Source: Crocinitomicaceae bacterium
GTDB taxonomy: Bacteria > Bacteroidota > Bacteroidia > Flavobacteriales_D > Crocinitomicaceae
NCBI GenBank assembly: GCA_016708105.1
Contig: JADJGJ010000005.1
Span: 1-64,000, forward strand
Direction of reading: 5' to 3'
Length of the DNA stretch: 64,000 nt
This document shows, piece after piece, positions 1-7,912 of the stretch. How positions within the stretch are numbered: the stretch's first letter is position 1; every line of letters starts with the position of its first letter. Both the position numbers and the translations under genes were made by a program. The notes below the pieces were generated by a model. It worked only from the letters and a program-made list of their open reading frames with translations. It was not told the DNA's origin and searched no databases.

Positions 1-1
1 C

Positions 2-2206
2 AATGATCCAAACTTTGATAATTATTACCGTTTTCAAGGATATCAGGTTTATCAGTTGTTGAATGATGATGTGTCTTCTACTGATTTGGGTGACTTGAGT
101 TTGGCGCGTTTGGTTTTTCAATGTGATGTAAAAGATACTATTTCAAAATTGGTAAACTATACCTATGATAGTGATATGGGCGCTTCAATTCCTACCGTAA
201 TGGTTGATGGAAACAATGAAGGAATTCGTCATTCATTTAATGTAACAGAAGATTTGTTTGCTACCGGAGACCGAACTCTGGTGAATTTCAAAACCTATTA
301 TTACATGGTGATCGCGTATGCTTCAAATCAATTTAAAAAATATGATCCAACAGATCCTCTTTATCTGAACGGACAAAAAATTCCTTATCTCGCAAGTAGA
401 AAAGCATCCATTGGAGAAATTAAAGTATATGAAGCCATGCCACATCATCCTGCATCAGAAAATGGAGGAACAATTTTTAGCGTGCCTTATGGATATGAAT
501 TGCCTGTAACACGCATTGATGGTTGGGGAAACGGTGGTTTATGGACGAATATCACACCAGAGTCAGAAGCTGAAATTTTAGAAAATAATCAAGTGAATGA
601 ACTGAGTTATACCACCGGTGCGGGTCCGGTTAAAATTACGGTGATTGATCCGCTGAATTTACCTGCGGCTGATTTTGAATTATATTTTCAGCATGATGCA
701 TCCGGAGATTTAGATTCTGCCAATTGGTACATTATTCAAAGCGGTACAACAGATACTATTCATTCTGATCATCCAATTCATTTTGCTAATGAGCAAATAA
801 TTCCTGAATGGGGTATTTCAGTTTCAATAGAACAAATTGCTTATGAAGATGGAAATATGTCTTACATGAATTGGAAAACAAAACCCATTGATGCGCGCAT
901 AGAATTTGCAGACTCATCAAAGCGGTGGTTGATGGGGGTGCCGGATGATGATCAATATTATCCAACAAACTGGATTAGGTCAGGCACCTACATTCCGCAA
1001 GATGATGAATGTATTGGAGGTGAGTTGTACAATCCATGTTACTACAAAGACAAAAATTTGGACGCAGATGAAAACTATGAAAAATTGTTGGGCGGCACTG
1101 TGGCGCCCTTTAAACTGGTAGGGTCTGAATTCATTGGTATGCCACTTGGATATCCTGATGTGTCTTATGATACAGAGGTGAATCCAACATCTTGGTTTAC
1201 GCCGGCTGTTGCACAAAATCAAACCAGTTTTGCAGATGTGCATGGTGTAGACATTGTGATCACAGCAGATAAATCAAAATGGACCCGTTGTCCGGTGATT
1301 GAGACTTGTCATGTTTCAGGTCAGGCTTATGGAGGCTCATCTATTTGCAAACTGCGTTATTCAAATTCGGTTGATCAAAATGGAAATCAAGAAAGCGGAA
1401 CAGGTATGGGTTGGTTTCCCGGTTACGCGATTGATGTTGAAACAGGTCAGCGCCTCAACATGGCATTTGGTGAAAATTCGTGGCTCAATGGATCAAACGG
1501 AGAAGATATGATGTGGAACCCAACAGATGAATTTTTTGATAATATAGGAGAACCACTTTTTGGTGGCAGTCATGCCATTTATGTTTTTGGCGTTGATGTT
1601 GGCGGTAGTGATATGCCGGTTTATGATGAGGGAGAATGGCTTTACGCGCAACTACAAAATGAAACGGCATCATCCTACATTAAAGCATGGAAAAATTGCC
1701 AGTGGATTATGATGCCAATCGTGATGCCCGGACATGATTTGCTTGAAACTGACGTGAGAATCAGTTTGCGTGTTGAGCATCCTTATCAGGAAAAAAATTT
1801 CACCGGTATAAATGATGGTCTTCCTGCATATCGTTTTTCTACTAACGGATTACAAACCCTCACTGATCAAAATCAAACAGCCATTGAATCATTGAGCAGA
1901 ATTAAAGTTGTTCCTAACCCATATTACGCGTACTCATCTTATGAAAAAAGTGGAGTAGAAAATAGAGTGCGTATCACCAACTTACCTGAGGTATGTGCAA
2001 TCACTATTTTCAACATGAGCGGGCAATTGGTCAAACGCTTTGACAAAGACAATGAACTTTCATTTATTGATTGGAACTTGGTAAATCACGTCGGTATTCC
2101 GATTGCAAGTGGCGTGTATTTGATTCACGTAAATGTGCCGGGTGTTGGTGAAACAATCATCAAATGGTACGGCGCCATGCGTCAGTTGGATATTCATAAT
2201 TTATAA
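2..2206 (+). CDS. Large secreted protein (3' part), T9SS type A sorting domain
   Basis: The reading frame is open to the left edge, so the true start lies outside the window; the TTG at 56 is only an internal codon. The visible 735 codons are rich in Asn, Gly, Tyr and Trp, as is usual for secreted Bacteroidota proteins. The last ~85 residues look like a type A T9SS C-terminal signal: IKVVPNPYYAYS, then a beta-rich stretch with ITIFNMSGQLVKRF, then GIPIASGVYLIHV. By family knowledge this directs export through the type IX system and surface anchoring or release. The remainder matches no enzyme family I recognise, so substrate and role are unknown. It is followed by a convergent toxin-antitoxin pair. 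Confidence 0.85.
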   Translation, partial: NDPNFDNYYRFQGYQVYQLLNDDVSSTDLGDLSLARLVFQCDVKDTISKLVNYTYDSDMGASIPTVMVDGNNEGIRHSFNVTEDLFATGDRTLVNFKTYYYMVIAYASNQFKKYDPTDPLYLNGQKIPYLASRKASIGEIKVYEAMPHHPASENGGTIFSVPYGYELPVTRIDGWGNGGLWTNITPESEAEILENNQVNELSYTTGAGPVKITVIDPLNLPAADFELYFQHDASGDLDSANWYIIQSGTTDTIHSDHPIHFANEQIIPEWGISVSIEQIAYEDGNMSYMNWKTKPIDARIEFADSSKRWLMGVPDDDQYYPTNWIRSGTYIPQDDECIGGELYNPCYYKDKNLDADENYEKLLGGTVAPFKLVGSEFIGMPLGYPDVSYDTEVNPTSWFTPAVAQNQTSFADVHGVDIVITADKSKWTRCPVIETCHVSGQAYGGSSICKLRYSNSVDQNGNQESGTGMGWFPGYAIDVETGQRLNMAFGENSWLNGSNGEDMMWNPTDEFFDNIGEPLFGGSHAIYVFGVDVGGSDMPVYDEGEWLYAQLQNETASSYIKAWKNCQWIMMPIVMPGHDLLETDVRISLRVEHPYQEKNFTGINDGLPAYRFSTNGLQTLTDQNQTAIESLSRIKVVPNPYYAYSSYEKSGVENRVRITNLPEVCAITIFNMSGQLVKRFDKDNELSFIDWNLVNHVGIPIASGVYLIHVNVPGVGETIIKWYGAMRQLDIHNL

Positions 2207-2263
2207 TGGAGTTGTTTAGCCAAAACTTGTGCGCTGCCTGAGCCAATTGGGGGTTGGCTGAAA

Positions 2264-2602
2264 TTATTCTTTGAGAAGCACGGTAACTTCTGATTTTAAT
2301 TTTGGGATATGGTTGATGATAATGCTCCAGATGAGTTCATCTGAGATGGTATCATAACCATGAATTATTCTATTTCTGGTTCCAACAATTTTCTGTGCAT
2401 TTTCCAGATTAAAATTCTTGTCTTTTTTTAATATTCTGTTCGCGGCTTCACCTATGATTTCCAGATCTCTTTCGATAGCCCTTTTGGTTTTAATATCGGC
2501 TTGATAAAACTCAAAAGTTTTTGGTCTATCAGCAAAGTAGCTTTCTATTTCATGAATTGACTGTAGTATATCATAAAGCAGCGCTTTAATTTGATTATCC
2601 AT
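2264..2602 (-). CDS. HepT-like HEPN toxin (DUF86)
   Basis: A 112-residue all-helical protein of the HEPN/DUF86 family. The RX4H motif expected of HEPN ribonucleases is present as R76-N-R-I-I-H81-G-Y83, and the upstream helix carries ERDLEIIGEA, also typical. HepT toxins are RNases or RNase-like toxins that are silenced when a MntA nucleotidyltransferase AMPylates the Tyr next to the motif; Y83 is the equivalent residue. The gene overlaps the 3' end of the upstream nucleotidyltransferase gene by 8 nt, so the two are translationally coupled. The assignment to the family is firm; toxicity is inferred. Confidence 0.88.
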   Translation of the reverse strand: MDNQIKALLYDILQSIHEIESYFADRPKTFEFYQADIKTKRAIERDLEIIGEAANRILKKDKNFNLENAQKIVGTRNRIIHGYDTISDELIWSIIINHIPKLKSEVTVLLKE

Positions 2603-2894
2603 AGATTAACTTTTTTGTTTCATCAATGGATTTTCTGAGATACGGATTTTTAAGCGCTTGATTCTCTAACAAGTCAACGTTTCTATTGAAAATTTTTTCT
2701 AATGACATTTTCAAATCAAAATAATTATCAGCATAATCATGTGGGTTTATACTTGAGAAATCCACAATTAAATCAATGTCGCTTTTATTGTTAAATGAAC
2801 TAGTTAAAACAGATCCAAAAGCGAATAGTTTTGCCACCTTATGCTTAAGGCAGAGCGCATTAATTTGATCCATGTTTTGTTCTATTAACCTCAC
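2595..2894 (-). CDS. MntA-like nucleotidyltransferase antitoxin
   Basis: A 99-residue minimal nucleotidyltransferase. The signature GS-X10-DxD is complete (G27, S28, then D39-I-D41 followed by LIVDF), so both metal-binding acids of the Pol-beta fold are present. In characterised MntA/HepT modules this protein AMPylates and neutralises the HEPN toxin encoded next to it. The GTG at 2894 is chosen because the N-terminal helix then has family length and a TATTTTTG -7 box ends 5 nt upstream; the ATG at 2873 (MDQINALC) is the alternative. Order here is antitoxin first, toxin second. Confidence 0.87.
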   Translation of the reverse strand: MRLIEQNMDQINALCLKHKVAKLFAFGSVLTSSFNNKSDIDLIVDFSSINPHDYADNYFDLKMSLEKIFNRNVDLLENQALKNPYLRKSIDETKKLIYG

Positions 2895-2898
2895 AAAT

Positions 2899-2906
2899 CA
2901 AAAATA
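2899..2906 (-). promoter_or_regulatory. -7 promoter box for mntA/hepT-like operon
   Basis: On the minus strand this reads TATTTTTG, a match to the Bacteroidota TAnnTTTG -7 element, ending 5 nt before the GTG chosen as the mntA-like start. No convincing -33 element was identified. Confidence 0.45.
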
Positions 2907-3173
2907 CGATATTTTGCTGTTATGTGTACGCGTTTGTGTAAATTCTCTCTCTCGCACATTGTTCTGCATCCCCAAGTTTGTGTTCAACTCATGTGTGACG
3001 TATGGAGGAATGCAATTGAATTGGATCAACAACACAGTATTTTCAACGCTGAAATAGACACAAAACTAAATAGGATTCATACCAAACCATCAGAACAATT
3101 TGAAAAAATTTAGTGTATAATCGAGCCATGGAGTTAATTCAAAAGGCTTCCCTGTTAATTTTTAGTTAAAAGC

Positions 3174-3216
3174 CTAAACGGTTTAGAATTGAAGAATGTC
3201 GTCCTAAACCGTATAG
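3174..3216. promoter_or_regulatory. Paired palindromic operator candidate
   Basis: Two copies of a dyad lie upstream of the lipoprotein gene. Site 1 (3174-3186) is CTAAACGGTTTAG, perfect 6-bp arms around one base. Site 2 (3204-3216) is CTAAACCGTATAG, one arm mismatch. Their centres are exactly 30 bp apart, about three helical turns, so dimers on both sites would sit on the same DNA face. They end 10 bp before the TTG of a candidate -33 element, a position suited to an activator or cooperative regulator. The regulator is unknown. Confidence 0.6.
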
Positions 3217-3225
3217 CCTGACCCA

Positions 3226-3253
3226 TTGCAAACTGTTTATGGCATAAGATTTG
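3226..3253 (+). promoter_or_regulatory. Candidate promoter of LVIVD lipoprotein
   Basis: TTG at 3226-3228 followed 17 bp later by a -7-like element (TAAGATTTG, 3245-3253), one base longer than the usual TAnnTTTG. A leader of about 60 nt would precede the ATG at 3320. Confidence 0.4.
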
Positions 3254-3319
3254 CGACTTGAATAATATCCAATTAAAAACGCAAAAAATTTAGTTGGTTA
3301 CTCTCTAAAAATTACAACT

Positions 3320-4570
3320 ATGAAAAAAACATTACTTCTCTCTGTTTTCGGTGTTGCTTTATTGAGCGGTTGTCAGAAATATCGCGATAAAGAAGTTTAC
3401 GCCAATGTTCCCATTTATATGGATTATGCTGCATTTCGTGAATCATTCACGTTTGAAAAAGATGTAGCTATTCAAGGTGCGGGCAATATTTATGTGTACA
3501 ACAATTACATTTTTTTATCTGAAGAAGATAAAGGAATCCACGTAATTAACAATTCAAATCCTGCAAACCCAATTGTTGAGGGTTTCATGAATATTCCCGG
3601 CAACACGCAAATGGCGGTGAAAGATCATTACCTCTATGCTAATAGTTTTATTGATTTGTTGGTGATAGATATTTCAACTATTCAAGATCCGAAATTGGTA
3701 AACCGGATTGCTGATGTTTTTGCTTATGCTACACCAGCCACTGATGATGCTTATCCGGTTGCAGATGTACATAAAGATAGAGGAGTTGTAATTGGCTGGA
3801 AAATTGAAAAAACAAAAGATGTATCAGGCTGGGGTGCAAAATTTTTTGTGTCTGATTGTGCAGATTGTGAACAAACTGAAATGACTACTAAAAGCGCAAG
3901 TTCTGTGCCTACTACCTTATCAGGTTCAATGAGTAAATTCACTATTTATGATAATTATCTCTACGCAGTGGATGATGATCATTTGGTAAGTTTCAATATT
4001 TCATCTCCTGAAAGTCCATCATTCCTTGCAAGCCGACCAACATGGAGAGATTGCGAAACACTCTTTGAAAAAGACGGATACTTGTATATGGGAACAACTA
4101 CCGGTATGGTGATTTACAATGCAAAAAATGCGCCTTCAAGTCCTGAAGAAATTTCTGAAATTGAACACGTACAATCATGTGATCCGGTTTTTGTTGAAGG
4201 TGATTATGCTTTTGTAACACTGCGTACCGGAACTGAGTGTGGGGGAGACATCAACGAATTGCAGGTAGTAGATATCAGCAATAAATATTTTCCAATGGTG
4301 AAAAGAAATTATGACATGAATAATCCACACGGGTTAGCAGTTGATAACAATTTACTTTTCCTATGTGATGGTACGGATGGATTAAAAATATTTGACGCAT
4401 CAAATCCAAAAGATTGCGGCGAAAACTTGTTGTATACTCATCCCGGAATTAACGCGCAAGATATTATTTTGAACAACGGATACGCTGTGTTGATTGCTGA
4501 GCATGGTATCTATCAATATAATTATTCAAATGTTTCTGATTTACAATTTGTGAGTTCGCTTGAATTCTGA
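3320..4570 (+). CDS. LVIVD-repeat surface lipoprotein
   Basis: A 416-residue lipoprotein. The N-terminus is a lipoprotein signal (MKKTLLLSVFGVALLSGC) with the acylated Cys at 18. The body has repeated blocks of the LVIVD type such as LLVIDISTIQDPKLV, LQVVDISNKYFPMV and LKIFDASNPKDCGEN, which are known to build beta-propeller-like surface proteins. The ATG is followed directly by the lysine-rich start of the signal peptide. It stands alone, with its own promoter/operator region upstream and a strong terminator downstream, so it is probably transcribed as a single, regulated unit. Ligand unknown. Confidence 0.88.
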   Translation: MKKTLLLSVFGVALLSGCQKYRDKEVYANVPIYMDYAAFRESFTFEKDVAIQGAGNIYVYNNYIFLSEEDKGIHVINNSNPANPIVEGFMNIPGNTQMAVKDHYLYANSFIDLLVIDISTIQDPKLVNRIADVFAYATPATDDAYPVADVHKDRGVVIGWKIEKTKDVSGWGAKFFVSDCADCEQTEMTTKSASSVPTTLSGSMSKFTIYDNYLYAVDDDHLVSFNISSPESPSFLASRPTWRDCETLFEKDGYLYMGTTTGMVIYNAKNAPSSPEEISEIEHVQSCDPVFVEGDYAFVTLRTGTECGGDINELQVVDISNKYFPMVKRNYDMNNPHGLAVDNNLLFLCDGTDGLKIFDASNPKDCGENLLYTHPGINAQDIILNNGYAVLIAEHGIYQYNYSNVSDLQFVSSLEF

Positions 4571-4591
4571 TTAACTGTTTGATTTTTTACG

Positions 4592-4625
4592 AAGAGGGAT
4601 GGATGATTTCTATCCCTCTTTTTTT
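4592..4625 (+). terminator. Rho-independent terminator
   Basis: Inverted repeat AAGAGGGAT (4592-4600) and ATCCCTCTT (4612-4620) with an 11-nt loop, followed by a T run. It lies 20 nt after the lipoprotein stop codon. Confidence 0.85.
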
Positions 4626-4667
4626 CTACGTTGTAGGTTCAGGTCGCGACCTGAGCCTACAATGTAG
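4626..4667. repeat. Dispersed GC-rich palindrome, copy 1
   Basis: A 42-bp near-perfect palindrome centred on TCGCGA at 4646/4647. Its half-site (GTAGGTTCAGGTCG, with GTAGGCTCAGGTCG on the other strand) is shared with two other intergenic palindromes in the window (13189-13220 and 61817-61860), making a REP-like family. It sits just beyond the terminator of the upstream gene. Confidence 0.8.
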
Positions 4668-4769
4668 GAATGTGAATTTCAAATATAAAATTATCTATTA
4701 TTGCTCATTCTACTTTGATTTCTTCATGCTTGTTTATATTTTGTACTTTTGAGACTCAATAGAAAGATT

Positions 4770-5642
4770 ATGCTTGAATCCATGACCGGTTTCGGAAAGG
4801 CGTCCGGAACGTTTCACCAGAAAAAAATTACCGTTGAAATCAAATCACTCAACAGCAAGAGTCTTGATTTATTTCTGCGCCTTTCATCGGTCTATAAAGA
4901 GAAAGAAATTGATTTGCGCAAGAAAATTGGTACTGCACTAGACCGAGGTAAAATTGATTGTTTTGTTACTATTGAAAACAGCGGAGATCTGGGAAGCGGA
5001 ATCATTAATCAGGAACTTGCGACCATGTATTATCAGGATTTAGAGAAAACAAGTAAAAAAATTGGAGTCAATCTGCATGACCCTATGAGTTTAATTTTGC
5101 GCATGCCTGATATTTTTGCCAATCAAATGCAAGAACTCAATGACGAAGAGTGGAGTTTTATTGCAAACCTGGTTGATCAGGCGTTGGAGCAACATCGTTC
5201 ATTTAGAAAAAATGAAGGACAAGGGTTAGAAAAAGAATTCAGTACCCGCATTGATAATATCCGAAGACTATTTCTTGAAATTCCAAAATATGAGTCTGCG
5301 CGCATTGCGGGAATCAAATCACGTATTGAAACAAATCTTGAAGAATTTATTGGTGGAGCCAAAGTAGATAAAAACAGATTTGAACAAGAACTCATTTATT
5401 ACATTGAAAAAATAGACATTGCTGAAGAGAAACATCGTCTTGAACAGCATTTGGATTACTTTATGCAAACGCTTGCTGAGCCAACATCTCAGGGTAGAAA
5501 ATTGGGTTTTATCACACAAGAAATTGGTCGTGAAATAAATACCCTTGGTTCTAAATCATATCATTCTGAAATGCAAAAAATTGTAGTGCAAATGAAAGAT
5601 GAATTAGAAAAAATAAAAGAGCAGGTGTTGAATACGTTGTAG
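4770..5642 (+). CDS. yicC: YicC/YloC family endoribonuclease
   Basis: A 290-residue YicC-family protein. The N-terminus MLESMTGFGKASG is the family hallmark, and the middle carries the expected EIKSLNSKSLDLFLRL block. The C-terminal region has GRKLGFITQEIGREINTLGSK followed by a helix ending EKIKEQVLNTL. Members are endoribonucleases taking part in RNA turnover. The ATG at 4770 is preferred because the family starts here; a TTG at 4749 is in frame but adds unrelated residues. A TATATTTTG box sits about 30 nt upstream. In many Bacteroidota yicC adjoins gmk and nadD; here those two genes are more than 50 kb away. Confidence 0.93.
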   Translation: MLESMTGFGKASGTFHQKKITVEIKSLNSKSLDLFLRLSSVYKEKEIDLRKKIGTALDRGKIDCFVTIENSGDLGSGIINQELATMYYQDLEKTSKKIGVNLHDPMSLILRMPDIFANQMQELNDEEWSFIANLVDQALEQHRSFRKNEGQGLEKEFSTRIDNIRRLFLEIPKYESARIAGIKSRIETNLEEFIGGAKVDKNRFEQELIYYIEKIDIAEEKHRLEQHLDYFMQTLAEPTSQGRKLGFITQEIGREINTLGSKSYHSEMQKIVVQMKDELEKIKEQVLNTL

Positions 5643-5662
5643 ACGTATTTTTAGATTAGAAC

Positions 5663-6433
5663 TTATTTTTCAGAATCCAAATCACCTTCCGTTTCTTTTT
5701 TCTTATAGATGTACTGAATAATCAAAGGATCATGCTGAAGGGGCGGTATTGGATTTTCTTCAGTTATTTCAGGTGTTGAGTTTTCAGGTTTTTCATCATC
5801 AATTTTCCAATATTCATCTTCAGGTTCAATGCCTTGTTCTTCTTGAATTTCATAGAGTAATTTCTGTGGCTGAGGTCCTTTGTTTTTATAGATGACAGCA
5901 AGAATAATTCCTGAAAAAAATCCAAGTGCATGCCCTTCCCAAGAAATATTTACGGCAGTTGGAAAAATTCCCCAGATCATACTACCATAAATAAAAATGA
6001 CAAAAAGAGAAACTGCAGCAACGCGCATATTTTTTCTAAAAAATCCACTTAGCACCAGAAAAGAAGTAAGACCATAAATTACCCCACTCATACCTATATG
6101 ATAAGAGTCTCTTGCGAGCATCCACATAGAAATTCCGGTTAAAAAAAAGATCAAAAGAAAAACCTGTGTTGCAATGGTACGGTAATGATAGAACAGCAAC
6201 CAGGTGAGAACAAATGCAGGAATGGAATTGTTGAAGATATGCCCAAAATCAACCGGGCTATGTAAAAATGGCGCCGCAATAATTCCAACTAACCCTTCTG
6301 TCTTTCTCGGTAGAATTCCATATTTATATAAGTGCAATTCAAAACCCACATCAATCAAATAAACCATCCACATTACAAACAACATGGTAAGCGCAATGCG
6401 AAATGCAATTCGGGAGATGTGAGATTGAAACAT
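5663..6433 (-). CDS. Rhomboid family intramembrane serine protease
   Basis: A 256-residue membrane protein with about six hydrophobic segments in residues 12-182. The catalytic pair is visible: the GxSG serine in HIGMSGVIYG (S116) and the histidine in WEGHALGFFSG (H168). The motif H65-I-F-N-N-S upstream corresponds to the conserved HxxxN region. Rhomboids cleave membrane proteins within or near the bilayer. The C-terminal ~70 residues are an acidic, proline-rich tail predicted to be cytoplasmic and flexible. The gene converges on yicC with only 20 nt between the stops. Confidence 0.9.
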   Translation of the reverse strand: MFQSHISRIAFRIALTMLFVMWMVYLIDVGFELHLYKYGILPRKTEGLVGIIAAPFLHSPVDFGHIFNNSIPAFVLTWLLFYHYRTIATQVFLLIFFLTGISMWMLARDSYHIGMSGVIYGLTSFLVLSGFFRKNMRVAAVSLFVIFIYGSMIWGIFPTAVNISWEGHALGFFSGIILAVIYKNKGPQPQKLLYEIQEEQGIEPEDEYWKIDDEKPENSTPEITEENPIPPLQHDPLIIQYIYKKKETEGDLDSEK

Positions 6434-6685
6434 GAAACCGAGTTGAGCAAATAGTGAACCTAAAAAATAATTGTGACGGATTGGCAGAATTTGAGTTTAA
6501 ATCTTATTATTAGGTTGTCTTGTAGATCATCGTAGGTTGGGGTGAAACCGGTTGAGCAGAGCATGACTTTTCTACCGCTATTTTATCTGTGGGATGTCAA
6601 ATTATCTGTGATATCATGTTGCTTTAAGTGATTGAGCAAAATCAATAAAATGGAAAAAAATGGAGTGTGATTCCATAAAAAGACA

Positions 6686-6693
6686 TATATTTG
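6686..6693 (+). promoter_or_regulatory. -7 promoter box abutting start codon
   Basis: TATATTTG ends 5 nt before the ATG at 6699. Transcription would then begin at or next to the start codon, implying a leaderless or nearly leaderless mRNA. It also argues against the in-frame ATG at 6660, which lies upstream of the box. Confidence 0.6.
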
Positions 6694-6698
6694 TAATC

Positions 6699-7859
6699 AT
6701 GATCCAGCGTCAGGCGATAGAAAAATTAAAAGATTTGAGTAGAAAATTCAAAGCAATTGCTGTTATTGGCGCACGCCAATCAGGCAAAACGACTTTGGTA
6801 AAACAGGTTTTTAAAAACAAGAAGTATGTATCGCTTGAAAACCCTGACACCCGGAATTTTGCCCTGAGTGATCCGCGTGGATTTTTAGCAACATATCCGG
6901 ATGGAGCAATACTGGATGAAGTGCAAAGAACACCGGAAATATTTTCTTATTTGCAGGAAGTGTTGGATAGTTCAAAAACCAAAGGACAATTTATACTTAC
7001 GGGTTCAAATAACTTTTTGTTGCAGCAATCCATTTCACAATCTTTGGCTGGTCGTGTTGGGTATTTGCAATTACTGCCGTTTTCGCTTGCTGAATTAAAA
7101 AAAGGCAAGGTACTACCCTCATCAGATGACGAGCTGATGTTTAAGGGATTTTACCCCCCGGTATATGATCAAAAAATTCCGCCAGCTGATTGGTGCCCGA
7201 ATTATATCAGAACGTATATTGAACGTGACGTACGCCAGATTAAAAATATTACAGATTTAATTGTTTTTGAAAAATTCATGCGTTTGCTGGCAGGCAGAAA
7301 CGGTCAGGAACTCAATAGTACGGCCATGGCTACAGAAACAGGAGTTGATGTAAAAACTATTCAAACCTGGATTGGAATTCTGGAGAGCAGCTATATCATC
7401 TATCTACTAAAACCGCATTTCAAAAATTTCAATAAAACCATAGTCAAAAGACCGAAAATCTATTTTTACGACACATCAATAGTCTGCAATTTGCTGGGCA
7501 TACAATCAGCACAGCAACTTGCTACGCATCCGTTGCGCGGTGCAATTTTTGAGTCTATGGTGATTACAGAAATGACAAAGAACCGCACCAATGCCGGCAT
7601 GGCAGTAAATCTTTTTTACTGGAGAGATAAAACCGGATATGAAATTGATGTGATCATTGACAAAGCCGGAAAATTATTACCCGTAGAAATTAAATCAGGG
7701 CAAACCATGAATACAGAATTTCTCAAGAATCTAACCTATTGGAGAAAACTGAGTAAGGTCAACAAAGCGCAACTTCTTTATGCCGGAAAAGAAAATCAAA
7801 AACGATCAGACGGAACCTCCATTCTGAATTGGAGAGAGGTGATGAAAGAGGAGATTTAA
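6699..7859 (+). CDS. AAA-type ATP-binding protein with DUF4143 domain
   Basis: About 386 residues. Near the N-terminus a P-loop reads GARQSGKTTLV, followed by a Walker B-like AILDEVQRTPEIF and a sensor-like ILTGSNNFLL. The second half has the DUF4143 arrangement, with a winged-helix-like part and a restriction-nuclease-like core ending GYEIDVII...LLPVEIKSGQ, whose D/E-x-K pattern is retained. The family is common and patchily distributed in bacteria and archaea; its function is not established. The start at 6699 gives MIQRQAIEKL, standard for the family, and follows the promoter box. It stands alone in its transcription unit. Confidence 0.9.
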   Translation: MIQRQAIEKLKDLSRKFKAIAVIGARQSGKTTLVKQVFKNKKYVSLENPDTRNFALSDPRGFLATYPDGAILDEVQRTPEIFSYLQEVLDSSKTKGQFILTGSNNFLLQQSISQSLAGRVGYLQLLPFSLAELKKGKVLPSSDDELMFKGFYPPVYDQKIPPADWCPNYIRTYIERDVRQIKNITDLIVFEKFMRLLAGRNGQELNSTAMATETGVDVKTIQTWIGILESSYIIYLLKPHFKNFNKTIVKRPKIYFYDTSIVCNLLGIQSAQQLATHPLRGAIFESMVITEMTKNRTNAGMAVNLFYWRDKTGYEIDVIIDKAGKLLPVEIKSGQTMNTEFLKNLTYWRKLSKVNKAQLLYAGKENQKRSDGTSILNWREVMKEEI

Positions 7860-7912
7860 TTGAATATTAGTTACATTTAATCGCTTCCGACATTCATTCT
7901 AAAGCTGATTTG

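Larger units (their letters stand above)
2907..3319. other. Intergenic region with regulatory sites, no gene
   Basis: About 410 bases between the divergent toxin-antitoxin operon and the LVIVD lipoprotein. Short frames here (for example 2922-3113) have no signal, domain or start context and are judged non-coding. The right half holds a pair of near-palindromic sites and a candidate promoter, described separately. Confidence 0.6.

Noticed and set aside
2922..3113. Short frames upstream of the LVIVD lipoprotein.
   Set aside because: No domain, no start context, and they lie just before the operator/promoter region.
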